DNA of 35,835 bases from Candidatus Woesearchaeota archaeon (lineage in GTDB: Archaea > Nanobdellota > Nanobdellia > Woesearchaeales > DSVV01), in NCBI GenBank assembly GCA_018303325.1, contig JAGVYH010000027.1, forward strand, positions 1 to 35,835. Reading direction: 5' to 3'. Positions 14,985 through 22,649 of the stretch are shown here, in pieces; the stretch's first letter is position 1; each line of letters opens with the position of its first letter. Made by a program: the position numbers and the translations under genes. The notes below the pieces were generated by a model. That model was not told the origin of the DNA. It did no database searches and saw only the letters and a program-made list of their open reading frames with translations.

Positions 14985-15385
14985 CAATACAAGATTCAAA
15001 CAATTCGGGAGTTCCATTAATTTTATGACCAACATAACTAATTGCAAATGTTGCAGCAGCAGGAATTAAACTTCCAAAAAAGTATGAAACTGCTCGATTC
15101 TCTATAGGAGAAAAATGTTGAACTAATCTTGCAGTAAATCCGGTTGAAAGAAAACTCGCTACTGCTTGAGTACCCCCCGCTGCAAGCATCTCTAAACTTC
15201 CATGCTCATAATTCACTCCTGTCGCAATTGCTCCATTCGCAACAGCAGATACAATTGCAAATTTAGGATTAAATGTATTATGATACAAATTTCTTACAGT
15301 GTCTGAAAGGCTCATATAAAAAACAGAAATTATCCCTTAATAAATACTTTACTGTTAGATTTTCTACAGTCATACTATCCCTTCG

Positions 15386-16169
15386 CAGGTTGTGTCACAA
15401 TTAACCCCTTTCTAATTTTTACTTATCGACGACAAATCGAAAGATTTATATAGTTGCTCGTCTATAAACATAATAGAAATGAGGTGATTCTAAAATGGTT
15501 TACATTAAATCAAATCCAGAACAAACAGTTCTTTTACCAACCAATTTGAGGGAAATAATCCAAAAAGGTCATATGTGCTATTTGATAGAAGATGTCGTTG
15601 AACAGTTGGATTACAGCTATTTTGACAAAAAAGTGGAAGGTCCAGGGAATCCTACTTATCACCCAAGGATACTACTAAAAATAATAGTTAATGGTGTTTG
15701 TGAAAGAGTAACGTCGACGAGAAAACTTGAGAAACTAACTTATGAAAATATAGTTTTTAGGTACTTATCTGAGAATCTAAACCCTGATTTTCACACGATT
15801 GCTATGTTTAGAAAAGAATGCATGGGTGAAAAATGTAAACAAATAAACAAGATTGTTAGAATAAACCCTTTTATGAGAAAGATTAGATTACGTTTTAAGA
15901 CGAAGATTGGTTTGAAAAAATATAATAAGAGATTTCATAAGGGAGAAGTAGCGCAAGCACACATCTTTCATAACTTAGGATATAGAGAATTTAAGATGAG
16001 GTCAAAGAAATCATGTGAAATTGAAGTTAATTTGTTCTCTGTTGCTTATAATTTAAAAAAAATACACAACAAGTTGAAAAAAATAGGTGGTGGTTTGGGA
16101 GAAACCATAAGAAAAATGTTTTTTTGGCTGGATTTTGATTTTTACTTTTCTGAATTATAACACAACCTG
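15386..16169 (+). mobile_element. Internally deleted insertion sequence, IS1182/IS5-type
   Basis: Terminal inverted repeats CAGGTTGTGTCACAATT (left) and the complement of TGAATTATAACACAACCTG (right) enclose 784 bp with one transposase remnant. TTCG occurs directly outside both ends (15382-15385 and 16170-16173), consistent with a 4-bp target duplication as known for IS1182. The element is too short for a full IS1182-type transposase. Confidence 0.8.
15495..16160 (+). pseudogene. Transposase lacking its catalytic core (in-frame deletion)
   Basis: The 221-residue frame has the N-terminal domain of IS1182/IS5-type transposases (DUF772-like: NPTYHPRILLKIIVNGVCER, TSTRKLEKLTYENIVFRYLS, NPDFHTIAMFRKEC) joined to the C-terminal part seen in the same group (KKYNKRFHKGEVAQAHIFHN, YREFKMRSKKSCEIEVNLFS, VAYNLKKIHNKL). 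The joint lies at about residues 115-140. The segment that normally carries the DDE catalytic Asp and Glu residues, some 200 residues, is missing, so the protein cannot catalyse transposition alone. The frame is still open, has a strong GAGGTGAT ribosome site, and keeps an end-binding domain, so it might act as an inhibitor or be mobilised by a full-length relative elsewhere. The family assignment is from pattern recognition. Confidence 0.75.
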
Positions 16170-16212
16170 TTCGCCTAGGAACTGAACTAAAAAGACAAGT
16201 TTTATTTAATAA

Positions 16213-16827
16213 TTAAAGCGCAGAGTCTATTTTTTCATAAAACAAATCTATCCTTTCTTTATTTCTATTGAGCTTATTGTTTGCTTCTTCTATTATAAAT
16301 CGCAGGTAATCCTCTGAAACAATTAGTTTTTTGTCTTTTGCAATAGGCGCATCAATCCTATCGACGCCCATTAACTCTAAAATAATTCTGTGATTTGCTG
16401 CGATTATACCGCATCTTTTAAAGCCAATAGCCTGCGCAATCTTTAAAAGTTTAAGAGCAGAATCTAAGTCGCGCGCTGCAACATGCAGAATAAATGGCTC
16501 AAACCTCAGATAAGTTGATTCGCCGATGCTGCTTTTCTTTGACAATTCTTTTTGCAATGGAAAGTTAAATTTAAATTCTTCAAATTTAATAGTATCATGA
16601 CTGACAAACAACCATTTTGTGTTAAGTTTTTTTCCGTCAGGAGGAATAGACATGACAATAATTCTACCAGAACATGAAGAGGTAGTATAATAATCTTTTT
16701 TTGAATTAATAAGTTTAAGGAGCGGTATTATTGACGCATCTACACTGCCCTTCTTTGATTTGTCAATATTCTTCATCTTAGATAAGCATTGGGTTTTGTC
16801 GTTGTTGAAAGCGGGGGTATAAATCAT
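16213..16827 (-). CDS. taw3: tRNA wybutosine-synthesis methyltransferase Taw3 (Tyw3 family)
   Basis: A 204-residue protein of the Tyw3/Taw3 family, which methylates N4 of the tricyclic wyosine precursor at position 37 of tRNA-Phe, using S-adenosylmethionine. The hallmark DYYTTSSCSGRI is at residues 45-56, preceded by GSVDASIIPLLKLIN. WLFVSHDTI, then STYLRFEPFILHVAARDLDS and IGFKRCGIIAANHRIILELMG complete the family core. Length is usual. The ATG at 16827 follows an AT-rich TTTTTAAAATC box about 25-30 bases upstream, fitting a leaderless start. It lies just beyond the remaining end of MITE copy 3. Taw1 and Taw2 are not in the window. Confidence 0.93.
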   Translation of the reverse strand: MIYTPAFNNDKTQCLSKMKNIDKSKKGSVDASIIPLLKLINSKKDYYTTSSCSGRIIVMSIPPDGKKLNTKWLFVSHDTIKFEEFKFNFPLQKELSKKSSIGESTYLRFEPFILHVAARDLDSALKLLKIAQAIGFKRCGIIAANHRIILELMGVDRIDAPIAKDKKLIVSEDYLRFIIEEANNKLNRNKERIDLFYEKIDSAL

Positions 16828-16910
16828 ACATTTAGAAAAAGAGTAAGATTTTAAAAAGTTAATGTATTGAAAGACATCTACTAAATAACAAAAGAATGAT
16901 TAACCTGAAA

Positions 16911-17696
16911 CTATCTTACTCTTTTCATCTCTTCTGTGAAGAACTTCGCTTTTTCAAGCAGATGATCCCATTCTTTGCCAGACATTTCAATTATTTCCCT
17001 GTGCAGAATCTTTCTGGAAAGAATATAGAATTCCCGCATTATAGACGGGCATCTTTTATTTACTAAGCCCTGTTTGACAAGCTTTCTTTCAATGTGCTCG
17101 TGAATATCTTTTGGCGACGGCGGGATTTCCTGTAATTTCATCAAAGCAGCATGAGCTGAATCTATCACAGACCAGTATAAATCCATTGCTGCCTGAAGAA
17201 TTTTCATTTGCGAGTTATGCAGCACAGAAGCGCTTCGCGCATAATATGCGTTTGTTGCTTCTTGGCTTGGTCTTATTCTGCCTTCGTACAACAAAAGCTG
17301 TAATGGATAGAAAAAACCTGTGTCGACCAAAGCAATGCCTGTTCTTAAGATATTTACACCCAAGGGATCGCCAACGCGCATATATTCCCAGAAACTTGTA
17401 AATCTCAGTGTTGTGACGTGGAGTCTTAGCGATGTTTCCCTCGCAACCTTTTCCACAACAATTCTGTATGTTTCTATTATTTCTGGTGTTAAATAGAATG
17501 TAACATTATCTACAATAATAAGAATATCAATGTCGCTTTTTGAAGAATCTGTCTGGCCGCCAAAGATAACTATTGCGCGGATAAAAGCGCCGAATTCTTT
17601 AAATGTGGCAGACGCAAATTTCCTCGCAATGTCATAATCCTCTCGAGGATACTTTGCTGCCAAAGGCACATCTTTTTTTTCGATTTTTGATTTCAT
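16911..17696 (-). CDS. Archaeal nucleotidyltransferase-domain protein with helical C-terminus
   Basis: A 261-residue protein. Residues 38-63 hold the minimal nucleotidyltransferase signature: AIVIFGG then SDIDILIIVD, giving GG and the D-x-D metal ligands (D55, D57). The C-terminal half (about 150-261) is a bundle of helices (SQMKILQAAMDLYWSVIDSA, IHEHIERKLVKQGL) reminiscent of HEPN-type helical domains. The two in one chain suggest an enzyme modifying a nucleic acid or protein, or a fused form of MNT/HEPN toxin-antitoxin parts; the RX4-6H motif of toxic HEPN is not clear, so I do not call it a toxin. The family is common in archaeal genomes as a single-copy, uncharacterised protein. It could share a transcript with taw3 downstream (83-base gap). 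Confidence 0.7.
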   Translation of the reverse strand: MKSKIEKKDVPLAAKYPREDYDIARKFASATFKEFGAFIRAIVIFGGQTDSSKSDIDILIIVDNVTFYLTPEIIETYRIVVEKVARETSLRLHVTTLRFTSFWEYMRVGDPLGVNILRTGIALVDTGFFYPLQLLLYEGRIRPSQEATNAYYARSASVLHNSQMKILQAAMDLYWSVIDSAHAALMKLQEIPPSPKDIHEHIERKLVKQGLVNKRCPSIMREFYILSRKILHREIIEMSGKEWDHLLEKAKFFTEEMKRVR

Positions 17697-17886
17697 GGTT
17701 ATTAATTTGTTATTTGTTTGTTATTTTGTTCTTCGTCAGTTATTTTTTTGTTATCAATTCACATTTGTGCTTAAATTTAGATTTTTACCTATCTTTATCT
17801 ACCTTTATCTAATTAGAATACTTAGCCTTTATAATTGTTTATTACTTTTGGGGAATGGTGAAAGATAAAGAACCCCTGCAAGAAGT

Positions 17887-18708
17887 TTATTTAACAACAA
17901 AATCACACTCACACAGTTTTGCTTCTGCTGCTTCTCTTATCTCACGCAGAACATCATACTCTCTTGGAAATTCTGTTTTTACAGAGTCGACTAAGTACCA
18001 AGCCCTCTGAACTAAATGAGCAACAAATTCACCATCTCCAAAATTATTATTATAAAACACTAATCCCATCATGTGCGAGAACTTGTTCCATACATCATCT
18101 CTTCTAATTATTTCTTGGTGAAAAGAAAGAAGCATTTCCTTTTCTTGTCTTGGCCTTTTATCAAATTCATAATGTATTCTCTCATGCTCAAGAGTATCTT
18201 TAAATGAATTTGAACTGGAAACAGGTTCTCTAAAAGAAGATTCTTTAATAACTATACCACTTGGTTGATTTAAGACAACTAAATACAACAAAGTTTCTTC
18301 TGGTGAATATCCAAGGCCTGACATTTTTTTGTAGAAGGTTTTTTCAATTTCAACCATTTCGGTTTTGGCGTCAGGATGCAACTCATGACCATTAAAATAG
18401 TATGCCAGATACAAATGTGCCCTTGCATCACCAAATACCAAAGAAAGAAAATTCTCTACTACTTTATTCGGTAAAACATGCTCGTTTTCTTTCAGGCAAT
18501 AACATTCTTCTGGGGTTTTAGAGTCTGAATCTTCAATACTAGGTGATTTTTTGGAATCTGAATTTTCAACACAATTTTCAATACTTTCTGGATTATCATC
18601 TGCATGTTGGGTAATACGGGTGGCAATAGCACCACTACAGCCAACACTACTAAAACCAGTACCTGCCAAAACTAATGTTGCTATTAATGCGTTAAGTGTT
18701 TTTTTCAT
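17887..18708 (-). CDS. Putative secreted lipoprotein with HExxH motif
   Basis: A 273-residue protein of unknown family. It has a lipoprotein signal: basic start MKKTLNAL, hydrophobic stretch IATLVLAGTGFSSVG, and a cysteine at residue 24 as candidate for lipid attachment. A low-complexity Ser/Asp/Glu/Lys linker (about 38-70) leads to a helical domain. HERIH at residues 175-179 fits the HExxH zinc-site of metallopeptidases, within KDTLEHERIHYEFDKR. The third zinc ligand could be a later Glu or His (EFVAHLVQRA is suitable), so a membrane-attached zincin peptidase is plausible but not shown. A longer start at 18741 adds 11 residues before the signal; GCGGAAAT before the inner ATG and a TATA box (ATTTATAAATAAG on the minus strand) favour 18708. 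It is divergent from the thermosome gene. Confidence 0.65.
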   Translation of the reverse strand: MKKTLNALIATLVLAGTGFSSVGCSGAIATRITQHADDNPESIENCVENSDSKKSPSIEDSDSKTPEECYCLKENEHVLPNKVVENFLSLVFGDARAHLYLAYYFNGHELHPDAKTEMVEIEKTFYKKMSGLGYSPEETLLYLVVLNQPSGIVIKESSFREPVSSSNSFKDTLEHERIHYEFDKRPRQEKEMLLSFHQEIIRRDDVWNKFSHMMGLVFYNNNFGDGEFVAHLVQRAWYLVDSVKTEFPREYDVLREIREAAEAKLCECDFVVK

Positions 18709-18805
18709 TTTATTTCCGCACTTTGAAGAATTAAAACACACTTATTTATAAATCTTTATATTTTTACTACTTAATGATAGACAAAATGTTATGTGTAAGT
18801 ATCCA

Positions 18806-18825
18806 TAATCTTTATAAATAACCCT
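18806..18825 (+). promoter_or_regulatory. Candidate thermosome promoter TATA box
   Basis: CTTTATAAATAACC is a good archaeal TATA box. It lies about 100 bases before the thermosome start, which would give a leader of roughly 75 bases. A heat- or stress-linked operator cannot be recognised. Confidence 0.45.
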
Positions 18826-18921
18826 CTATTCCAAAAAACTATTAAAAGGTGTCAAAATCTTATTGGGTATAGATAGAAGATAAGATTTAATTAACATAAA
18901 ATAATAACGGAGGCAGAGAAT

Positions 18922-20565
18922 ATGACAAACCAAATACAACCAATCTTTATTTTGCCGGAAGGTTCACAAAGAACAACAGGCAGAAGCGCGCAAAGAACAA
19001 ACATTATGGCTGCAAAGCTTGTCGCTGAAACAGTAAGAACCACATTAGGGCCAAAAGGCATGGACAAAATGCTTGTTGACAGTATGGGCGATGTTGTGGT
19101 TACAAATGACGGCGTCACAATCTTGCAGGAAATGAACATTGAACATCCTGCTGCAAAAATGATTGTTGAAGTTGCAAAAACACAGGAGAATGAAGTCGGA
19201 GACGGAACAACAACTGCAGTTGTCATTGCAGGCGAACTTCTTAAAAAAGCAGAAATTCTGCTTGAGCAGGAAATACATCCAACTGTAATTGCAAGAGGCT
19301 ATAGATTAGCAGCAGAAAAATCCATGATTATTCTTAATCAAATGGCAGAAAAAGTAACTGAAAATGATGAGGAACTTTTAAGACATATTGCAATGACTGC
19401 AATGACAGGAAAAGGCGCAGAAACATCAAAAGAGTTATTGTCCAGTTTAATAGTCAAGGCAGTTAAGTCTGTCATGGAAAAAGAAAATGGCAAATTATTG
19501 ATAGACACCAGCAACATAAAGATTGAAAAGAAAACTGGAGGATGTGTTGAGGATTCAGAGCTTATTAACGGCATACTTGTCGACAAGGAAAAGGTTCATT
19601 CTGGAATGCCAAGGATGGTCAAAAATGCAAAGATTGCTTTGATAGATTCAGCAATTGAAATAAAAAATACAGAAATTGAGGCAAAAATTCAGATAAGTGA
19701 CCCTTCACAAATACAGGCATTTATGGATCAGGAAGAAAGAATGTTAAGGAACATGGTCGAGAAAATTGCAAAATCTGGTGCAAATGTAGTGTTCTGCCAA
19801 AAAGGCATTGATGACATGGCACAGCATTTTTTGGCAAAGAAAAATATTCTTGCAATAAGAAGAGTGAAAAAATCAGACATGGAAGCATTGGCAAGGGCAA
19901 CAGGCGCAAAGGTTGCAACTAATCTTGATGATTTAAATGTAAATGATTTAGGAAAAGCAGGTATAGTAGAAGAGAAAAAGATTGGCGATGAAGACATGAC
20001 TTATGTCAAAGAATGTGAAAATCCTAAATCAGTAACCTTATTGTTAAGAGGAAGCACTGAGCATGTTACAGACGAAGTAAAGAGAGCAATTGAAGACGGC
20101 ATTGGCGATGTGACTGCAGCATTAAGAAACGGCGGTGTTGTAGCTGGTGCAGGCGCTCCTGAAATGGAACTTGCAAGAGAATTAAGAAAATATGCAGAAT
20201 CATTAAGCGGAAGAGAGCAATTAGCTGTTAACAGCTTTGCTGAGGCTATCGAAGTAATTCCAAGAACACTAGCAGAAAACGCAGGCATTGATCCAATAGA
20301 TATTCTTACTGAACTTAAATCTGCACACGACAAAGGCATGAAATGGGCAGGCATTGATGTTTTCAGCGGCAAAGTAATGGATGCATGGAAGAATAATGTT
20401 ATTGAGCCATTAAAAATAAAAACACAGGCAATAAGCTCAGCATCAGAAGTCGCGCAGATGATCTTGAGAATTGATGACGTGATTGCATCAGGCAAACCAT
20501 CAGCAGGCGGAGATAAAATGCCGCCAGGAATGGGCGGTATGGGCGGCGATATGCCTATGTATTAA
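18922..20565 (+). CDS. thsA: Thermosome subunit (group II chaperonin)
   Basis: A 547-residue subunit of the archaeal group II chaperonin, an ATP-driven double-ring folding chamber in the cytoplasm. The ATP-binding parts are complete: [20 protein letters not shown], then [20 protein letters not shown] and [16 protein letters not shown], and near the C-terminus [19 protein letters not shown]. The apical region around residues 200-360 has the lid-forming segment typical of group II. The tail [13 protein letters not shown] matches the family. GGAGG lies eight or nine bases before the ATG. It is the only chaperonin gene here, so whether the ring is made of one or more kinds of subunit cannot be told, and the alpha/beta label of the symbol is provisional. 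A T-rich terminator and two hairpins follow. Confidence 0.97.
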   Translation: MTNQIQPIFILPEGSQRTTGRSAQRTNIMAAKLVAETVRTTLGPKGMDKMLVDSMGDVVVTNDGVTILQEMNIEHPAAKMIVEVAKTQENEVGDGTTTAVVIAGELLKKAEILLEQEIHPTVIARGYRLAAEKSMIILNQMAEKVTENDEELLRHIAMTAMTGKGAETSKELLSSLIVKAVKSVMEKENGKLLIDTSNIKIEKKTGGCVEDSELINGILVDKEKVHSGMPRMVKNAKIALIDSAIEIKNTEIEAKIQISDPSQIQAFMDQEERMLRNMVEKIAKSGANVVFCQKGIDDMAQHFLAKKNILAIRRVKKSDMEALARATGAKVATNLDDLNVNDLGKAGIVEEKKIGDEDMTYVKECENPKSVTLLLRGSTEHVTDEVKRAIEDGIGDVTAALRNGGVVAGAGAPEMELARELRKYAESLSGREQLAVNSFAEAIEVIPRTLAENAGIDPIDILTELKSAHDKGMKWAGIDVFSGKVMDAWKNNVIEPLKIKTQAISSASEVAQMILRIDDVIASGKPSAGGDKMPPGMGGMGGDMPMY

Positions 20566-20569
20566 TAAT

Positions 20570-20635
20570 TTATTCTTTTGTTTTCTTTGTTCTTTATTTT
20601 TTATTTTAGTTGTTGTTTATTGTGTTTTATTTATT
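20570..20635 (+). terminator. T-rich terminator after thermosome
   Basis: Several T runs (TTCTTTTG TTTTCTTTG, TTTATTTTTT, ATTTTAGTTG) follow within 70 bases of the stop codon, matching oligo-T termination known in archaea. Confidence 0.55.
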
Positions 20636-20665
20636 GAAATGTCCTGTTTTTACAGTTTGAAATAA

Positions 20666-20772
20666 AAAAAATGGCAACAACTACAACCTAAAGGTTGCAG
20701 ATTGTTGCCATTTTTAAATTTGGAAAAGACTTCATCTGTGACCTTAAGGTCAGAGTATTCGCTTTTCCAAAG
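20666..20772. repeat. Tandem two-part hairpins between thermosome and DedA (element H)
   Basis: ATGGCAACAA..CAACC-TAAA-GGTTG..TTGTTGCCAT (20671-20711) is a stem interrupted by an internal loop. A second with the same plan, TTTGGAAAAG..TGACC-TTAA-GGTCA..CTTTTCCAAA (20720-20771), follows directly. The stem sequences differ, but the two-part layout and loop size are shared. It could also serve as the thermosome 3' end. Confidence 0.72.
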
Positions 20773-20810
20773 AAGAAATTTTATAAATAAATAAAATGCT
20801 TTAACTTATT

Positions 20811-21440
20811 ATGAGCATAATCTCTGAAGCATTGGGATACATCGGATTAATGAGCATGAACATTATTTCATTCTTAGGGTATGGGGGAGTATTTTTCCTG
20901 ATGATTCTTGAAAGCATGGTTTTCCCTATTCCCTCTGAATTAATTATGCCGTTTGCAGGATTTTTAATTGCTAGAGGAGAGATGAACTTTCCTTTGGTGA
21001 TTATCTTTAGTACTTTGGGAAGTTTGGTTGGTTCGCTCATTTCTTATTATATAGGAAAATACGGCGGAAATAAAGTTGTGCTAAGATTTGGAAAATATAT
21101 GTTTCTCGACGAAACAGATCTTATGAAAACAGAGAAATGGTTCAGTGAAAAAGGAGAAAAGACAGTATTCATCAGCAGATTTATCCCTGTAGTAAGGCAT
21201 CTTATCTCAATCCCTGCGGGAATAGGAAAAATGGATCTTAAAAAATTTTGTTTTTACACAATTATTGGCGCAGCAGGTTGGAACACATTTCTGGCGTATA
21301 TGGGCTTTTTGTTGGGCAAAAATTGGGAGATTGTAAAACATTATTCTGAATACATATCTGTACCAACAGCGATAATACTTGCAATAGCTGGCGGTTATTT
21401 TGTGTACAGGCACATAAGGAATAAGATGAATAAAAATTAG
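20811..21440 (+). CDS. DedA-family membrane protein (SNARE-associated/VTT domain)
   Basis: A 209-residue polytopic membrane protein of the DedA family, related to lipid scramblases/flippases and involved in membrane homeostasis in bacteria; its archaeal role is not established. Several hydrophobic segments are visible: residues about 10-45, 50-80 (FPLVIIFSTLGSLVGSLISY), 135-165 and 180-200 (AIILAIAGGYFVYRHI). Family motifs are the GSLVGSLISYYIGKYGG block and FISRFIPVVRHLISIPAG, with its conserved R..P..R and the PAG. E36-x-x-x-x-P-x-P (LESMVFPIPSE) near the N-terminus is also typical. TTTTATAAATAAAT about 30 bases before the ATG suggests a leaderless start. The gene stands alone between repeat elements. 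Confidence 0.9.
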   Translation: MSIISEALGYIGLMSMNIISFLGYGGVFFLMILESMVFPIPSELIMPFAGFLIARGEMNFPLVIIFSTLGSLVGSLISYYIGKYGGNKVVLRFGKYMFLDETDLMKTEKWFSEKGEKTVFISRFIPVVRHLISIPAGIGKMDLKKFCFYTIIGAAGWNTFLAYMGFLLGKNWEIVKHYSEYISVPTAIILAIAGGYFVYRHIRNKMNKN

Positions 21441-21447
21441 AATGTTA

Positions 21448-21489
21448 GTATTTGTTTAATTTCTTTTGTTAAATCAACTAAACAAATTA
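21448..21489. repeat. Minimal copy of the MITE ends
   Basis: GTATTTGTTTAATTT and AACTAAACAAATTA form a short inverted repeat with a few bases in between: just the termini of the family without arms. Flanking octamers GAATGTTA (21440-21447) and GAAGATTA (21490-21497) match at 6 of 8, so it might be an independent insertion or a deletion product. Copy 4 begins directly after it. Confidence 0.55.
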
Positions 21490-21497
21490 GAAGATTA

Positions 21498-21733
21498 GTA
21501 TTTGTTTAGTTGATGTCCTTTTTCTTAGTAGTCTTAACTTCTTTTTACCGCTCACAATCCAGTTTTCCGCTTCCAGCACGTTTGTGGGCGCAGCCATTGT
21601 CATATAAAAAATTAAAAAAGGTGCTAGGTGTTGGGTGCTAGGTGCTAGCGGCGATAATTCATCGTAACTATCACCCAGCACCTAGTTTTCATAGTGAACT
21701 TTGTTGGACATGCCAGGAACTAAACAGATTAGA
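21498..21733 (+). mobile_element. Dispersed MITE-like repeat, copy 4
   Basis: It begins GTATTTGTTTAG, followed by the long arm (TTACCGCTCACAATCC, then GTTTGTGGGCGCAGCCATTG). The centre is hairpin J2, and the short arm of the second subtype GAACTTTGTTGGACATGCC leads into AGGAACTAAACAGATTA. Flanks GAAGATTA and GAAGAGGA agree at 5 of 8. Confidence 0.75.
21619..21684. repeat. GTGCTAG-rich hairpin repeat (copy J2), centre of MITE copy 4
   Basis: GGTGCTAGGTGTTGGGTGCT followed by AGGTGCTAG, a core GCGGCGATAATTCATCG, and the closing arm CACCCAGCACCTAG. It shares the core and repeats with J1 at 607-687, showing that a segment can exist both alone and within the larger MITE. Confidence 0.75.
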
Positions 21734-21748
21734 AGAGGATTAAAAAAA

Positions 21749-22411
21749 TCAACAAAATCTCAGGAATTCCATTGTCTTAGGGATATCTTTTTCTGCGATT
21801 ACAAAAATAGTATCTGTCCAGCAGCTCATTGTCTCAACAATGTTGATTTTGTGCGCTCCAAATAAGGAATATAAATAAGCAATGACATTTGGTGTACTTT
21901 CCAAATCTTCGCCGCTTTTTATTGTGATCATTGCGAGGTTCTTTGATACCTTAACAACATTGTGCTTGAAAAGCGTATTCAGCTCTTCAAGATATTTCTC
22001 TGAAACAATAACAGTGAATACACTTGTTCCTTCAATTGCATAGAAGGTGTCTGCCTTTCCCCTGATTTTCTTTTCAATACTGATAAGATTCTCCATATAT
22101 ATCTTTTTGTCAATAATTGCTGCAAGGATTTTGTTTTTTATTTCCAGCTCACTTTTTTTTAAGATTTGCAGAACCTTTTCTTCGCTGTCTTTCTCTTTGT
22201 ATATTTTTAATGCATATCTTCTGCATGCTATCAGAATAGCTTCCATGCTTGTTTTCTTTTCAAGTCCAAGGTCTTTTGCAATTTTTCTTGAGAGCTTTGA
22301 ATAGTTAATTACACCTTTCTTTAAGCAGTCTTTAATATTGATGTGTTCGTTGATATATCTCTCTGTTAATTCTGTTGTTGAAGTTGAGGTTGTTTTAGGC
22401 GCTGTTTGCAT
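21749..22411 (-). CDS. ACT-domain protein, candidate amino-acid-sensing regulator
   Basis: A protein of about 220 residues. After a short Thr/Ser-rich start, residues 15-75 form a helical module (TELTERYINEHINIKDCLKK, NYSKLSRKIAKDLGLEK) resembling a DNA-binding or oligomerisation part. The C-terminal half resembles tandem ACT domains (ISIEKKIRGKADTFYAIEGT..VFTVIVSEKYLEELNTLF; VKVSKNLAMITIKS, then NVIAYLYSLFGAHKINIVET and MSCWTDTIFVIAEKD), the fold that senses amino acids in aspartokinases and regulators. It lacks a kinase domain. The TATA box GTATATAAATT (22433-22443) places transcription at the ATG at 22411, so the six-residue-longer start is less likely. It is divergent from argJ, which suggests regulation of arginine synthesis, possibly with arginine as ligand; this is inference. 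Confidence 0.65.
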   Translation of the reverse strand: MQTAPKTTSTSTTELTERYINEHINIKDCLKKGVINYSKLSRKIAKDLGLEKKTSMEAILIACRRYALKIYKEKDSEEKVLQILKKSELEIKNKILAAIIDKKIYMENLISIEKKIRGKADTFYAIEGTSVFTVIVSEKYLEELNTLFKHNVVKVSKNLAMITIKSGEDLESTPNVIAYLYSLFGAHKINIVETMSCWTDTIFVIAEKDIPKTMEFLRFC

Positions 22412-22432
22412 AGAAGGTAAAAAGAACAAGAA

Positions 22433-22443
22433 GTATATAAATT
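22433..22443 (-). promoter_or_regulatory. TATA box of ACT-domain gene
   Basis: GTATATAAATT reads on the minus strand as AATTTATATAC, a near-consensus archaeal TATA box. It is centred about 27 bases before the ATG at 22411, which is the distance expected between TATA box and transcription start, hence a leaderless mRNA. Confidence 0.7.
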
Positions 22444-22451
22444 TAACGATT

Positions 22452-22469
22452 TTGTTCTAAATAGAACAA
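22452..22469. promoter_or_regulatory. Palindromic operator candidate between ACT gene and argJ
   Basis: TTGTTCTAAATAGAACAA is a palindrome with perfect 6-bp arms immediately upstream of the ACT gene's TATA box. Related half sites lie at 22480-22487 (TTTGTTCG) and 22541-22558 (AATTGTTCCAAACAAATT). The position would suit self-regulation of the ACT-domain gene and control of argJ. Confidence 0.5.
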
Positions 22470-22597
22470 TTATGAATATTTTGTTCGAGACAGGTCACTA
22501 CTTTTAAGAATAAGCTCATCATTTGGTTTAAAGTTCAAATAATTGTTCCAAACAAATTGTAAAAATGTGGGGTATTAAATTAATTATTATTATTAAA

Positions 22598-22635
22598 TCT
22601 ACTAAAAATTATTGAGGTTCGAACAAAAAACAAGG
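22598..22635 (+). repeat. Decayed hairpin-family copy forming the argJ leader
   Basis: TCTACTAAAA, then GGTTCGAAC and AAAAAACAAGG match copy B (6521-6558) with the same spacing, including a 16-base exact run CGAACAAAAAACAAGG. The stem can no longer fold well. The fragment ends at the GGGTG that probably serves as the ribosome-binding site for argJ. Confidence 0.6.
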
Positions 22636-22649
22636 GTGTTAAAATTAAA

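Larger units (their letters stand above)
14731..15315 (-). pseudogene. Membrane protein gene with 3' end replaced by transposon sequence
   Basis: The frame encodes 194 residues. Residues 1 to about 120 look like a genuine small membrane protein, with hydrophobic stretches around FAIVSAVANGAIATGV, GSLEMLAAGGTQAVASFL and AVSYFFGSLIPAAATFAISY, and a start MSLSDTVRNLYHN. I do not recognise a named family. From about SRVEEFSGNPENSDLL on, the translation comes from a GC-richer foldback region (14856-14960, with stems GGAAACC/GGTTTCC and GGAGG/CCTCC) and then from the 105-bp insertion-sequence derivative (14751-14855); it ends in the arm of MITE copy 3. The C-terminal 75 residues are thus probably not native. 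The gene is bracketed by the two insertion-sequence ends and may be transposon cargo. It may still produce a functional membrane part, so 'pseudogene' is a judgement. Confidence 0.55.

Noticed and set aside
16911-17696. MNT/HEPN toxin-antitoxin fusion
   Set aside because: The nucleotidyltransferase signature is clear, but the toxin motif of HEPN is not visible and no partner gene is adjacent.
20001-20495. Minus-strand open frame of 164 residues inside the thermosome gene
   Set aside because: Shadow of a highly conserved gene; no promoter or ribosome site on that strand.
22617-22624. GTTCGAAC as an additional arginine operator
   Set aside because: It is the conserved loop of a decayed hairpin-family copy, so its palindrome is explained by the repeat.
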